64,000 nucleotides of DNA from Timema cristinae (Eukaryota; Arthropoda; Insecta; Phasmatodea; Timematidae), in contig JBCFYV010011135.1 of the NCBI GenBank assembly GCA_039000515.1, forward strand, positions 11,110,776 to 11,174,775, written 5' to 3'. The translations under genes and the position numbers were made by a program. The notes beneath the pieces were generated by a model. That model was given only the letters and a program-made list of their open reading frames with translations. It was not told the origin of the DNA and searched no databases. This document shows, one piece after another, positions 46,893 through 56,907 of the stretch (the stretch's first letter is position 1; every line of letters starts with the position of its first letter).

Positions 46893-47640
46893 GTCCATTT
46901 CTTTTGTCAATGAACTTAGACCTTCAACGTACCCTGTCCTCTGCCTCCTCCTTCAGCTCCCAGAATGTTCTTCTCTCCTTCAAGTTATCCAATATTTTAG
47001 TCCTCCTCCTTCCTAAGCTCTTTTCCTCAACCTCTCCTTCTCTGATGTCGTGCAGGAGACAGTTCCTCCTAAGGATGTGTTCGATCCAGTTTGCTTTGTA
47101 CCGAAGAATCACATCCAAAATGGTTCTCTTCTCATCCACTCTTCTTAGGACGTCTTCATTTGTCACCCTAACCACCTGATTTTCTCATGTCTTCTCAAGC
47201 ACCACATTTCAAATCTTTCTAAATATTTATTTTCCATCTTTCTAAGAGTCCCAAGTTTCTGATCCATACAGTGCAATGCTCCAGATAAGCATTTCATTAA
47301 TTTTTTTCTCAGTTCTTAGATCTTCGCTGGTCAGCAGTAACCTCTATTTTTGAAAGATTTCTTGGTCATGGCGATACTCGATGCAATAGTCATCCTTTGT
47401 CAGCAGAGTTCCTAAGTGATTGAACTGCTCTTTGATTTCCAAATTCTGATTTCCAATATTTGTTTTCAGTGGCTCTTCATTTTTAAAATCACCATCACTT
47501 TTGACATCTCGATTTTGATCCCCATGCCATGGATTCTACCTATCTCCAACTGCTGGTTCACATTTCCTGCAACTATTCTTTATTTTAGCTAGCAATTTTA
47601 TATCCTCTGCGTATTTTATTGTGTTAATGACGCACCCTCC
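46893..47640 (-). pseudogene. LINE ORF2 carboxy-terminal half (reverse transcriptase, decayed)
   Basis: On the minus strand the palm-region block NTIKYAEDIKLLAKIKN near 47640-47580 carries AED where active enzymes have ADD. It is followed by HLGTLLTKDDYC, then WSIALYGSETW near 47270. The last 83 codons (47175-46924) are open, with VDEKRTILDVILRYKANWIE and HILRRNCLLHDIREG, typical of the end of non-LTR ORF2. Internal stops and frame changes make it non-functional. Confidence 0.82.
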
Positions 47641-47800
47641 TATCTATATATATACTAATATTATACAGAATAAAGATTTAATTTTTTTTTTTATTTGTAA
47701 TGGATAAACTCAAAACTACTGGATCGATTTTAAAAATTCTTCCACCAATATAAAGCTACATTATCAGCGAGTAACATAGGCTATATTTTATTTTGAAAAT
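47641..47800 (+). mobile_element. RTE-like non-LTR fragment
   Basis: Contains taatggataaactcaaaact, actggatcgattttaaaaat and gagtaacataggctatattt, a combination I associate with RTE-type retroelement 3' regions common in arthropods. Recognition is from memory, not alignment. Confidence 0.45.
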
Positions 47801-48327
47801 TTAATTTATTCCTCATAAAAATTTCGATAGTATATTATATAGTCGTTGGAAAAAAAAAGTTGTTGAAGGGAAAGTGGAGTTGGTGAAGGGGGTAGGGGGT
47901 ACGGGTGAAGAAAGAGGAATGAGATGAAAATAGGAGGTAGGATAAAAAGAGGGAGGAGGTTATACAGTGATGGTAGGACTGTATTTTCAAAAAAAAAATA
48001 AGTAAAAAAATGTTTTGTTTTTATATTGACATGATGGATGATTTGAAGCTTTGTTTTACAGGATTCTTTACAATATTTTTTACGGGGAAGGGGGCTAGTC
48101 ATATATATATATTAAGTTTCTGAATATAGATTAACAACTTCTCTGGTCTAATTTTCACTGTTTTAAGAATAGAATACAAACATTTCACCAAGATGTGGTG
48201 TCTGGCTCGAGACTTGCTACTTATCTAATCTAAGTTTTATTCGGATGGTGAAACGGGAAATTAGGGGAGAGACTTAAGAGTACCTCTCTTTCAGCCAATG
48301 GGTTTTCCCCCCTATTCGTTCAGCTAC
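47801..48327. other. Gene-free stretch
   Basis: No gene recognised. 47860-47960 is purine-rich. Confidence 0.35.
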
Positions 48328-48674
48328 ACAAGGAGTTCCCAAACTTTTTAGAATGAAGGAACCATTGCACCAGAAAAACTAAATCCTGGAGCTCGCATTC
48401 AAATTTGTACACTAATACTATGTACATTTAAACATAACAGTTAAATTTTACAAGTGTAACAGAACAAAACAAATGGAAAATATTACAATGTTCTGGCTGT
48501 GCCTTTAGCAAATTTACTTTATTCAAATTTTTAAAAGTTGGCAATCCTAATGTACTGATGCTATTTTATAATGTGAAAGATAAATATAAAATATTTTAAA
48601 ATTTACTTACAAAGCCCTAGATAGCTATGGGTTAGCCCAGGGGCTCCATGGAATATAGTTTGTAAAACTCTGTG
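48328..48674. mobile_element. Possible non-autonomous hAT-like element
   Basis: aggagttcccaaacttttta at the left and the reverse complement of the right side (cacagagttttacaaactat) resemble hAT ends. The TSD is not clear. Another hAT-like start, cagtgtccctaaacg, follows at 48681 without a matching end. Confidence 0.35.
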
Positions 48675-49106
48675 TTATACCAGTGTCCCTAAACGTATTT
48701 TCCCAAGTAATTGAACATGAAATATCTGACATGACCAAACTAAATATCTGATGATCCTCTCGTGAATATAAACGATTAACGAACATGTACTAATATTTGT
48801 GTGTATGGAATTTGTTGAGTGCATTACGACAGGTTAATGTTCAGACATAGCCCTCTGTTTTTGTTTTTAAACAAGCTTTTTTGTTTTCTAACAGTGCCAT
48901 GTGTTGAAAAAAAAAAGTCGCTTAATTTATTTCCATTACAAAAAGAGCTTCCTCCTTGATAAATAAATTGAAAAATATTGCTCAAAGTTTATATTTGGAT
49001 GTCATGTCGTCCTACCTTGAGGTATTTTTAGTTTTAATTTTGATAATAACCTGGAAATTAAGGATACTTACCGAAAACGGATTTAAGAAAAATTGAAATA
49101 ATTTTT
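48675..49106. other. Gene-free stretch
   Basis: AT-rich, nothing further recognised. Confidence 0.35.
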
Positions 49107-49120
49107 GAAATGGCTTTAGT

Positions 49121-49405
49121 TATTATTATTATTATTAGCACCGCGTCTTACTACCCGTTCGGGTTATACGCACTTACGCTAATGTGTAATGGTAGGGTGA
49201 TAGTGAGATGAAATGAAGGACCTACAGTTTAACGTGGAATCCGAACCACGGTGGAGGCCTGGCATTCCTCACATTCACAAGATGTCTTGTCAGAGGTGAA
49301 GGAAGGGTTTGGTAATCAGATAAATCTTTGACGGGACCGAGGATCGAGCCCCGGCCGCCAGCATAGAAGTCTGACACCATACCCCTAGACCACCAGGTCA
49401 CCTAC
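49121..49405 (-). mobile_element. SINE family A (A1) with 14-bp TSD
   Basis: Complete minus-strand copy. The duplication gaaatggctttagt is exact at 49107-49120 and 49406-49419. Confidence 0.95.
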
Positions 49406-49547
49406 GAAATGGCTTTAGTGATTTATTTAATGGGTGTATGATGAGTGTTTAGCAGAAATTAGTTTCGTATTTCTAAAATAAAATTATTTTTAGAGTATTT
49501 ACCAATTTTTGAAGGAGGAACTTAGTCTCCGCGTTATATATTTTTAT

Positions 49548-49800
49548 TTGCGTCTTACTATCTAGTCAGGATATACGCTTATAATTATTCTAATGTGGTA
49601 GGGATAAGAAAGGAAGACTTTTAGAAGTAATCTACCCATATTTGCGTGGAGGGAGAGTGAGAAAATCATTTAGTAAAAACCATCCTCGGTAGACCCGACA
49701 GGGATTCAAACCCCAATTTCCAATGTCCAATGTCCCCATATTCAGCAGGCCAGTCTAACACGTGTGTGATGCATTAAACTATTCTGCCACTGAAGCGAGT
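49548..49800 (-). mobile_element. SINE family C
   Basis: Tail (ttgcgtcttactatctagtc in plus orientation), body (gcgtggagggagagtgagaa), B box (rc of gggattcaaacccc) and a decayed head. A small internal duplication, tccaatgtccaatgtcc, lies near 49718. Confidence 0.75.
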
Positions 49801-49985
49801 CTCAGCGTTGTCGATTGTGGTCAAGGTATCTGATCTTTGGCAATATTTCCACTCGCCCGGGGACGATTTGTGTGGCCACAAATCTCTCGACAGATGTGCA
49901 GCCAATATATCTCTCATAGGACAGAGAGATCCAGCAGCCAAGTTGGACCAAGACATAAAAACAGCTTCTATTTACATTATTAAAT

Positions 49986-50700
49986 CAAACAGTGAATCAC
50001 ACAGTTGATCACATGGTGAATCACACAGTGAGCTAAGTGGTGAATCAAGCAGTAGATTACGTGGTGAATCACACTGTGGGTCACGTGGTGAATCATACAG
50101 TGGATCTCGTGATGAATCACACAGTTAGCTACGTGGTGAATCATATAGTGGATCTCGTGATGAATCACACAGTGAGCTACGTGGTGAATCAAGCAGTAGA
50201 TTACGTGGTGAATCACACTGTGGGTCACGTGGTGAATCATACAGTGGATCACGTGATGAATCACACAGTGAGCTACGTGGTGAATCAAACAGTAGATTAC
50301 GTGGTGAATCACACTGTGGGTCACGTGATGAATCATACAGTGGATCTCGTGATGAATCACACAGTGAGCTACGTGGTGAATCAAGCAGTAGATTACGTGG
50401 TGAATCACACTGTGGGTCACGTGGTGAATCAAGCAGTAGATTACGTGGTGAATCACACTGTGGGTCACGTGGTGAATCATACAGTGGATCTCGTGATGAA
50501 TCACACAGTGAGCTACGTGGTGAATCAAGCAGTAGATTACGTGGTGAACCACACAGTGTATCTCGTGGTGAATCCCACAATGAGCTACGTGGTGAATCAG
50601 CCAGTAAATAAATTAGTGAATCACATAATGAGTCAAATGTTAAATCACACTGTAAGTCTCACAGCGAATCACATTATGAATCACGAGGAGGATTACAGAG
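49986..50700. repeat. 24-bp tandem array with four monomer types
   Basis: Monomers share gtg(g/a)tgaatca and differ in the second half (ctgtgggtcac, cagtggatctc, cagtgagctac, cagtagattac), mostly in that fixed order, giving a 96-bp higher-order unit. CACGTG occurs six times. Since the period is a multiple of three, up to 247 codons stay open on the plus strand (VVNHTVGH-type octapeptides) and long frames also exist on the minus strand. This is expected from the period and is not evidence of a gene. The array decays towards 50700. Confidence 0.93.
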
Positions 50701-50784
50701 TGAATCTCACGGCTGGTACCACGGGAAATCTTACAAAACCTAATCCCAGTGTTTGCACCGAGGAAACTTTAACTAAATAGTTTC

Positions 50785-50905
50785 CCCCTCTGCCACCACG
50801 CAAATACGGGTACATTTAATATGTGCCCTATCTCGTGAAATCCCGCCCTAGCTAGTGAAGCTAAATTCGTTCATCCCGTATGGGAGTGAGACGCGCAGAA
50901 AAAAT
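50785..50905 (+). mobile_element. SINE B/C body and tail remnant
   Basis: accacgcaaatacgggtaca and later cccgtatgggagtgagacgc correspond to the body and the common tail. Confidence 0.5.
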
Positions 50906-50931
50906 AAATATTCAAAAATTATTAGCTTAAT

Positions 50932-51183
50932 AATACTTAGCACTACGTCTTACTAACCGTCCGGGTTATACGCTTAAATACTAACTACTCTAATGGGTTA
51001 GGAATTATGAAGGTTGAATATAGAGGAAATGAACCCGAACTTGCGTGGGGGGAGAGTGGAAAACCATTTAGGATAAACCACACCCAGTTCACCCAAGTGA
51101 GATTCGAACCTTGAGCACCCCGTCCTTGGCAGTCTAGCTCAACACGAAACTAGTGCGTTAGCTAACTACGTCACTAGGTGGGT
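50932..51183 (-). mobile_element. SINE family B, full length, diverged
   Basis: Tail (agcactacgtcttactaacc in plus orientation), body, B box (rc of gagattcgaaccttg) and head (rc of gttagctaactacgtcacta). Confidence 0.82.
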
Positions 51184-51224
51184 CAAAATATGCTGTTAAT
51201 ATTATGGTAAGGGAATTAAATACG

Positions 51225-51480
51225 ATGTAATATATCGCGCATTTGGGCTACAACAATCATAGCCCAGTTTGCGGAAATATTGGCCAGTACTGATGTATGA
51301 TGTACTGTTGCCCAGGGAAAACTCGAATGTACTAACTGTACATGCTTTATATGGAGGCTCTTTCCATATCCTGATGAGAGGAGGTGATGGTGAGTATGAA
51401 GATGATAGTGAGTATGAGGTTGTGGAACCAGTGGAAACACTTAAACCTAACTTAAGCCTAACTAATCAAATCCCAGTGAC
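51225..51480 (-). repeat. Dispersed repeat R6, copy 2
   Basis: Reverse complement of 10506-10720. 72-74-codon frames on both strands have no domain features. Confidence 0.55.
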
Positions 51481-51536
51481 CGTTTAGGTAGCTTCTTTTT
51501 TGGTAATAAAACCAAGGTACCAGTTGGGAATGTAAC

Positions 51537-51620
51537 CCGGGATAGCTCAGTGGTAAAGTATCAGCACGCTAAACCAAAGGTCCTAGGTTCGGTTCTCTTG
51601 TCAAGATGTCATTTTTCAAC
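51537..51620 (+). mobile_element. SINE family D, tRNA-like module
   Basis: GGGATAGCTCAGTGGTAAAG (A box), GGTTCGGTTCTC (B box), then gatgtcatttttcaac, the family D 3' continuation. Confidence 0.7.
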
Positions 51621-51774
51621 AAATTTAGGTCTAATATTAAATGTTAGCATTAATTTGATAATTAAGTTAATCAACGGTGTAGAAAGAGGGTCTTGAACCC
51701 TTGGAATTTTAATGCCCTTAGAAGGGGTTCATAATTACAAATCAAATGTATCTATTGGGTAAAGATATAGGAAA

Positions 51775-51985
51775 ATGAATCAAATAGCCGAAGCTATTAT
51801 TTATGCTTTTTAGTGAAGATTACTCCATCTAGATATCATATTCTGAAAATTGTAAAATGACACCTGTACACGGTAATTGAACCCGGAACCTTTGGCTTTG
51901 TAAACCACTGCTCTTACCACTGAGATATCCAGGATTCATTCCGTGCATAGGGTCATTCTTCACTCGTATTTTAAGGCTTTTTGAT
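51775..51985 (-). mobile_element. SINE family D with 3' hairpin
   Basis: On the minus strand: the 5' segment (rc of ggtcattcttcactcgtatt), the A box (rc of taccactgagatatccagg), the B box (rc of ggtaattgaacccgg), then cattttacaattttcagaat. At the 3' end is a perfect hairpin AATAGC-TTCG-GCTATT (51785-51800). Confidence 0.75.
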
Positions 51986-52069
51986 TCATTAATATGCAAT
52001 CCCTTACAATTATAATAATTGTACAAGTAGTAGCATTAAACCAATTACCGAGTCGAAGGTGGTGGCGTT

Positions 52070-52221
52070 ATCTGATAGCTCGTGATCTTAATAAGATCAC
52101 ACATTTGTAGCCGACGATTTCCTCACGTCCATCATAGACTCTGCCTTAAAATATGATTGAAGAATGGCCCTGGGCACGGGACGAATCCTGGATAGCTCAG
52201 TGGTAAGATCAATGGTGTATT
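52070..52221 (+). mobile_element. SINE family D, 5' part of an interrupted copy
   Basis: Contains gctcgtgatcttaat, catcatagactctgcctta, gaatggccctgggcacggga and the A box TGGATAGCTCAGTGGTAAG. It stops inside the tRNA-like module at the insertion of 52222-53202. The 3' part resumes at 53203. Confidence 0.82.
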
Positions 52222-53202
52222 TTCCCTATAGACCGCCCAAGGGGGTGGGTAGTATTCCCACTCCCAATTTCCATCCCAAAAATTTTTATTTCCCCCACCT
52301 CTTCCGAATCCCTTACCAGAAAGGGCTGAAAAGCCCTCTGGAAAAAGGTCACCTTCAATTCCCGTCAGGGTTACGTATGAATTTCATACGTAATCCTGGC
52401 GGAGTACTAATCGTCCCCCCGAACCGAACCCGGAGACTCGATCGGTACATGACCGTGCCATGTCCGGTCGTCGAACCGGGGTAGGTCGGTACCGAATCCA
52501 TCCCTCTTTTTTGGCTTCCCCCTCCTCTATAGCAGTCTCCTGTCCCTTCTTCATGCGTTTCCCCTCTCTCCCTCGCCCCGTTTTCGCTCCACTGCCATTT
52601 TTACATTTCCTGTCGCCTCCCGCGTCTCGCGGGGGGAACTTTCACTCCAACCGGTCCAATAATTTTTATTTGTCCCCCTTTTTGGTTTCTCACACCCTGT
52701 GCGGCAAAAATCGCCCACAGGGCAAAGTTTATTTTATTTTCCCTCCAGGGCTACGTATGAGATATCTGCGTAGCCCTGGTGGAGTACTAATGTTTTTCTC
52801 CGACCGACCCCGGCGGCTCACCCGACCGGGGCCACTCCTCCTCGCTATTTCATTACCTATTCCTGTGTTTCTTTTCCTCCCTCCTTTTGTTTCTGCCTCT
52901 GCTCCCTCTCTCTCCTATGTACTATGTGTATTATTTTTTAACGGTCCTGTCGACCCAATATGTGCTATGGGGTGGGTTTTTATACCTATTTTCCCACCCC
53001 CAACCTATAGATAGCAGCCTTCAGCCCGCCAGGGCGCCATTGTATTTCTTTTTGAGTTTTTGTTTTTACGTCCATGTCGTGTCCGTTCTCGAGAGCCCTT
53101 CGGGGCTGGTGTTAACTGTCTGTCCTTTATGTTTCACATGTTTTATTAATGTTATAACTGATATATGTGTTACAATAATAAAATAAAACTCCTACAAACA
53201 AA
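52222..53202 (+). mobile_element. Unclassified structured insertion with duplicated hairpin module
   Basis: A ~980-bp pyrimidine-rich insertion bounded by the perfect 12-bp duplication caatggtgtatt (52210-52221, 53203-53214). It contains two ~380-bp module copies. Each has a first hairpin (52316-52342 with stem AGGGCT and GAAA loop; 52695-52722 with stem CCCTGTG), a second hairpin (52366-52399; 52745-52779) and then GGAGTACTAAT. Further hairpins are CCCGCG-TCT-CGCGGG near 52620 and AGCCC-TTCG-GGGCT near 53096. It ends aataataaaataaaac with no poly-A. TSD and end type suggest copying by a non-LTR reverse transcriptase. Overlapping plus-strand frames of 106, 184 and 99 codons exist. The two module copies also align as protein (GLRMNFIRNPGGVL, GLRMRYLRSPGGVL), so coding is not excluded. 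Confidence 0.75.
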
Positions 53203-53270
53203 CAATGGTGTATTAAATTAAACGTTACGGGTTCGATTCCCGTGACCAGAAATCATTTTTTAATTTTCAT
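53203..53270 (+). mobile_element. SINE family D, 3' part of the interrupted copy
   Basis: After the second TSD copy come the B box GGGTTCGATTCCCGTG and catttttt-aattttcataatatga, joining to the part at 52070-52221. Confidence 0.82.
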
Positions 53271-53580
53271 AATATGATATATAGTAAAATGTTTAGTGTA
53301 CCCCCCCCCCCTTTCAGGAAAATTATATTTCCCCATCCTTGCAACTAATATTTTTAAAGACATTTGAGATTCAGGGGTTTACCTATCGTAGTTCTAAAGC
53401 TTCCAGAAATATCGCGTTATTTAAGAAATGTTTTTTTTTTTTAACATATCGTTTCACGTCAAAATGGAGATGAAAGGTATATACAGTTTCTTAATTGAAT
53501 TTAAAATCTCATATTTAAATTTCACAATTTAAAAATCCTCATTAAAAGTTTAAATTAGCTCATTTTCAAGGACATTTACC
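53271..53580. other. Gene-free stretch
   Basis: AT-rich, nothing recognised. Confidence 0.35.
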
Positions 53581-53584
53581 GACC

Positions 53585-53835
53585 GAGCGGCCGCCACCAT
53601 TAGCAATGATAGGGCCAACAGTTGAGAACAGAGTGTGTCCTGTGGTCAGCACAATGAACCCTCTGACCATTAATCTCAGTCTTCTAGACCGGAGCCGCTA
53701 CTTTGTTCAAATAACTCTTCATTTGCCCTCACAAGTCTCAGTTTGGCCCTGTTCCTGCTTTAAAGAAAATGTCTAGAAGCGTTTTGGATCGAACTCGGGA
53801 CTTCTAGATTTGTAGCCGAGAACACTGGACCCTAA
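53585..53835 (-). mobile_element. Possible SINE of another type (tRNA-like head, minus strand)
   Basis: The minus strand shows gtcccgagttcgatccaaaa (B box) preceded by tgttctcggctacaaatcta. Downstream comes a GC-richer body down to ccgctcggtcggtaa. It is a single copy in the window, so the family cannot be confirmed. Confidence 0.35.
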
Positions 53836-53987
53836 ATAACTTCCCACTCTTTTAATAAATACCATAGTGTGATCTTGTCAACTAAGCGGCACCCTTAAGA
53901 CAAATCCTTAAGTACATCAGGAAAATGTCTGAACAGTAAAATGTCCACATATTCAAACATATAAATAATTGTCCTGAATTATTTTGT

Positions 53988-54233
53988 TAGCCTCGCGTCC
54001 TACTACCCGTTCGGGTTATACATCTAAGTACTAATTACACTAACGGGTTATGGATTAGGAAGGCTTAATTTAGTGAAATGTACCCGCATCTACGTGTAAG
54101 GAGAGTGAAAACTTGTTTAGGGAAAACCAACCTCAGTGTGCCCGAATGAGATCGAACCTCAACCTCCCCATCTTTGGCAGTCCAGTCTAACATGAGAGTA
54201 GCGCGTTAGACCACGGGGTCACCGAAATGGGTC
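53988..54233 (-). mobile_element. SINE family C
   Basis: Complete outline on the minus strand: head (rc of gttagaccacggggtcaccg), B box (rc of gagatcgaacctc), body and tail. Confidence 0.82.
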
Positions 54234-54808
54234 AATCCCGAAAATGCTTACATTGTTTTAAATGTAGCGTTTTTAATTTGTATTCATGAAATTAATATGT
54301 TGAGATTTTCATTATTTCTTTTCTAATATTTACAATGCAGACATTTACAGAAACCGACAGAAATGTTTTGAATACATTCTTCTTTTCGTTTTGTATTTAT
54401 ATTTTCCTCTACCGCTTTGTCATTTTCTTTAGTGAAGTAATTGTGATTTCATTTTCTTTCCGTACATTTTTTACCCCTCAAGAGTTCTACCACATTGTCT
54501 ATTACGTTTGTTCCATACTTCATTAGGCAACGAAAATGAGAACCAACAAAATAGACCATAAAAAATAGTAGTGAAGATTTTTGTGTGAGTTCATTGAACA
54601 TTTATTTTTACGAGATTAATCTTTTTCGCATCATATATTTTTTTAAGAACAAACCAAAAACCTAATACTCCTAAACTACTCAAGTATAGATAGTGTCCCT
54701 GCAATATCTGCATTGATAATTGATTAAAAATCAATCATTATTATGAGATTTGTTTTATTTATTTTTTATTTAGTAACTACATGCATGCAATATTACATAC
54801 ATGATGAT
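54234..54808. other. Gene-free stretch
   Basis: AT-rich. The 63-codon plus-strand frame at 54335-54526 is a T-rich artefact. Confidence 0.35.
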
Positions 54809-54816
54809 TATAAAAA

Positions 54817-54818
<2 letters not shown>

Positions 54819-54851
<33 letters not shown>

Positions 54852-55042
54852 GCACCGCGTCTTACTACCCGTTCGGGTTAAACGCACATACGATAATGTG
54901 TAGTGGTAGGGTGATTGAGAGATGAAATGGAGGACCTACAGTTTAACGTGGAATCCGAACCACCGTGGAGGCCTGTCATTCCACACATTCACAAGTTGTG
55001 ATTAATACACGTCTTGTCAGAGGGGAAGGAAGGGTTTGGTAA
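54819..55042 (-). mobile_element. SINE family A (A2), 5'-truncated, with 10-bp TSD
   Basis: Tail, body and the 15-nt A2 block are present but the tRNA-like head is absent. The duplication tataaaaata is at 54809-54818 and 55043-55052. Confidence 0.88.
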
Positions 55043-55104
55043 TATAAAAATAAGAGTTTTATTATAATGGCATTGATGTTTGTATAGATATCTACTATTA
55101 TAAG

Positions 55105-55366
55105 ACCCGCCTCGGTGGCGTAGTTGGCTAACGCGCTTGTCGTGTTGAGCTCGACTGCTGAGGACGGGGAGATCGAGGTTCGAATCTCGATCGGGTGAAC
55201 TGGGGGTGTTTTTTCCTAAATGGGTTTTCACTCTCCCTCCACGCAAATGCGGGTTCACTTCCTCTATTTCAACCTTCCTAATTCCTAAACCATTAGCGCA
55301 ATTAGTACTTAAAGCGTATAACTCGAACGGGTAGTAAGATGCGGTGCTAAATATTATTATTATTAT
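55105..55366 (+). mobile_element. SINE family B, near-consensus, with 12-bp TSD
   Basis: Head CGCCTCGGTGGCGTAGTTGG, B box GAGGTTCGAATCTCG, body and tail with (ATT)n. The duplication tactattataag is exact at 55093-55104 and 55367-55378. One of the youngest-looking copies. Confidence 0.95.
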
Positions 55367-55379
55367 TACTATTATAAGT

Positions 55380-55728
55380 ACTAATTTAATTATAAATGTT
55401 TTAGAAAGAGACTGCTTAGGCATAGTATCTGGTTTTTTAGTAATTTGATATCAAACTTTATATCCTATATTTCTGGTACGGTATATTAACATTCATCTAA
55501 TCAATTTGGTGATCAGCCGTGACATTGTTTGGGACAAGAGCCATAGCATACAATTTAATTTAATAATATAACATAGCATAACATACATCACATCACATTT
55601 CTTCAAGTTTCTTCTTTCCATTACTCAATAAAAATCCAATAAGTTAATATGTGACAAGCAATTAAGAATGATATTAAATATTGATAGGTAACAAGGTAGT
55701 GATGCAAATTTATAAGTTGGAGTATTGA
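55380..55728. other. Gene-free stretch
   Basis: Nothing recognised. aacatagcataacatacatc is a short degenerate repeat at about 55570. Confidence 0.35.
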
Positions 55729-55986
55729 AAAACCCACGTCGGTGGCAGCAAAATCTAACGTGCTACACTTGTAGTAGACTAAACTGTCGATGAAGGGGAG
55801 ATCGAGGTTCGAAACTCGGTTGGATATACTGAAAGTGATTTTTTTAAATATAAAATGGTGTTCCACTTTCCCTCGACGCAAATGCGGGTACACTTATTTT
55901 ATATTACTAATCATTTAAACTATTATCATAGTTAGCATATTAGGGTAAGCGTGTAAACCGAATGGGTAGTAAGATGCGGTACTAAA
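55729..55986 (+). mobile_element. SINE family C
   Basis: Head CCCACGTCGGTGGCAGC, B box GAGGTTCGAAACTCGG, body (ctcgacgcaaatgcgggtac) and tail (gggtagtaagatgcggtac). Confidence 0.8.
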
Positions 55987-56350
55987 AATATATTGAAAAA
56001 ACAATAATTGTAGACTTACCTTAAAAGTGATAAAATTATAAATTGGATGATAACAGATTGATAAAAGTATAATTAAATCAGTAAAAGCAACAAATAAATG
56101 TGAGATAAATAATTATATCTCTTAAAGGCTTCTTGTAAAATTGAAATATACTGTAACTATGTATATTTAAATGAATATATACTAATTAAAATAACCGAAA
56201 TAGATTTCAAATTGAATCCAAATTATTTAATTTCACTTAGATTATGCAATAATCCTTCAAAGATTTAACATACATATTATATTATTTTGTTTAAACCTAA
56301 CCTGTTTGGTTCCTTCCTTGAATACCTGTTGATGGTGCATATAAATAAAT
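55987..56350. other. Gene-free stretch
   Basis: AT-rich, nothing recognised. Confidence 0.35.
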
Positions 56351-56351
56351 A

Positions 56352-56905
56352 CAGGTTGTTCATAAATCCATAACCCAAACTGCACATATAGCTTGTTTGA
56401 ACCAAAGTATTGTATTACAAAATTCCTTTACACTTACATCCGGAAAACTATACTAATACCATTAAAATTAATTATGTCCAAAGTTTCGGCATATAACGCC
56501 AGGATAGCATAGCTATTAAAGCATGCATTTACAACAGGTTGCATAGGAGCTAGGCGCGTGGCCCTACACCTCAACATCTTGGAGCATGGCAGCAGAACAT
56601 ACCACAATATTAATAGTAAACAACACACCAGTCTATTAGAAATGTGAATACCTTCTAAGAATCATAATTAACAGTCCTACATCACAAATATCACATGTGC
56701 AGTATCGCGTGCCTAGCTCCTATGCAACCTGTTGTACACGCATGTTTGACAGCTTTGCTCTCCCGGCGCTGTACGCTGAAACTTACGACACAATTTAATG
56801 GTATTAGCATAGTTTTCCGGATGTAAGTGTTTTAGGGATTTTGTATTACTTTTGGTTCAAACAAGCTATCTGTGCAGTTTTGGTTATGAGTTTCCGAACA
56901 CCCCA
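56352..56905. mobile_element. Mariner-like foldback element, about 555 bp
   Basis: The left arm (56352-56558) and right arm (56707-56905) are long inverted repeats. Examples are cataacccaaactgcac against gtgcagttttggttatg, acttacatccggaaaactat against atagttttccggatgtaagt, and aacaggttgcataggagcta against its complement near 56716. The outermost ends (caggttgttcataaatcc and the reverse complement of gagtttccgaacacccca) are flanked by TA at 56350-56351 and 56906-56907, as in Tc1/mariner insertions. The ~150-bp centre is unrelated to the arms. No transposase. Confidence 0.72.
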
Positions 56906-56907
56906 TA

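Noticed and set aside
50037..50780. 247-codon plus-strand frame with VVNHTVGH-type repeats, and overlapping minus-strand frames
   Set aside because: A 24-bp tandem repeat without stops stays open in several frames by arithmetic. Frames of comparable quality exist on both strands and there is no signal peptide, promoter or codon evidence.
52222..53202. Hammerhead or HDV-type ribozyme in the structured insertion
   Set aside because: I looked for the hammerhead core (CTGATGA with GAAA at proper spacing) and an HDV-like double pseudoknot and could not establish either by eye. The hairpins are real but no catalytic class is supported.
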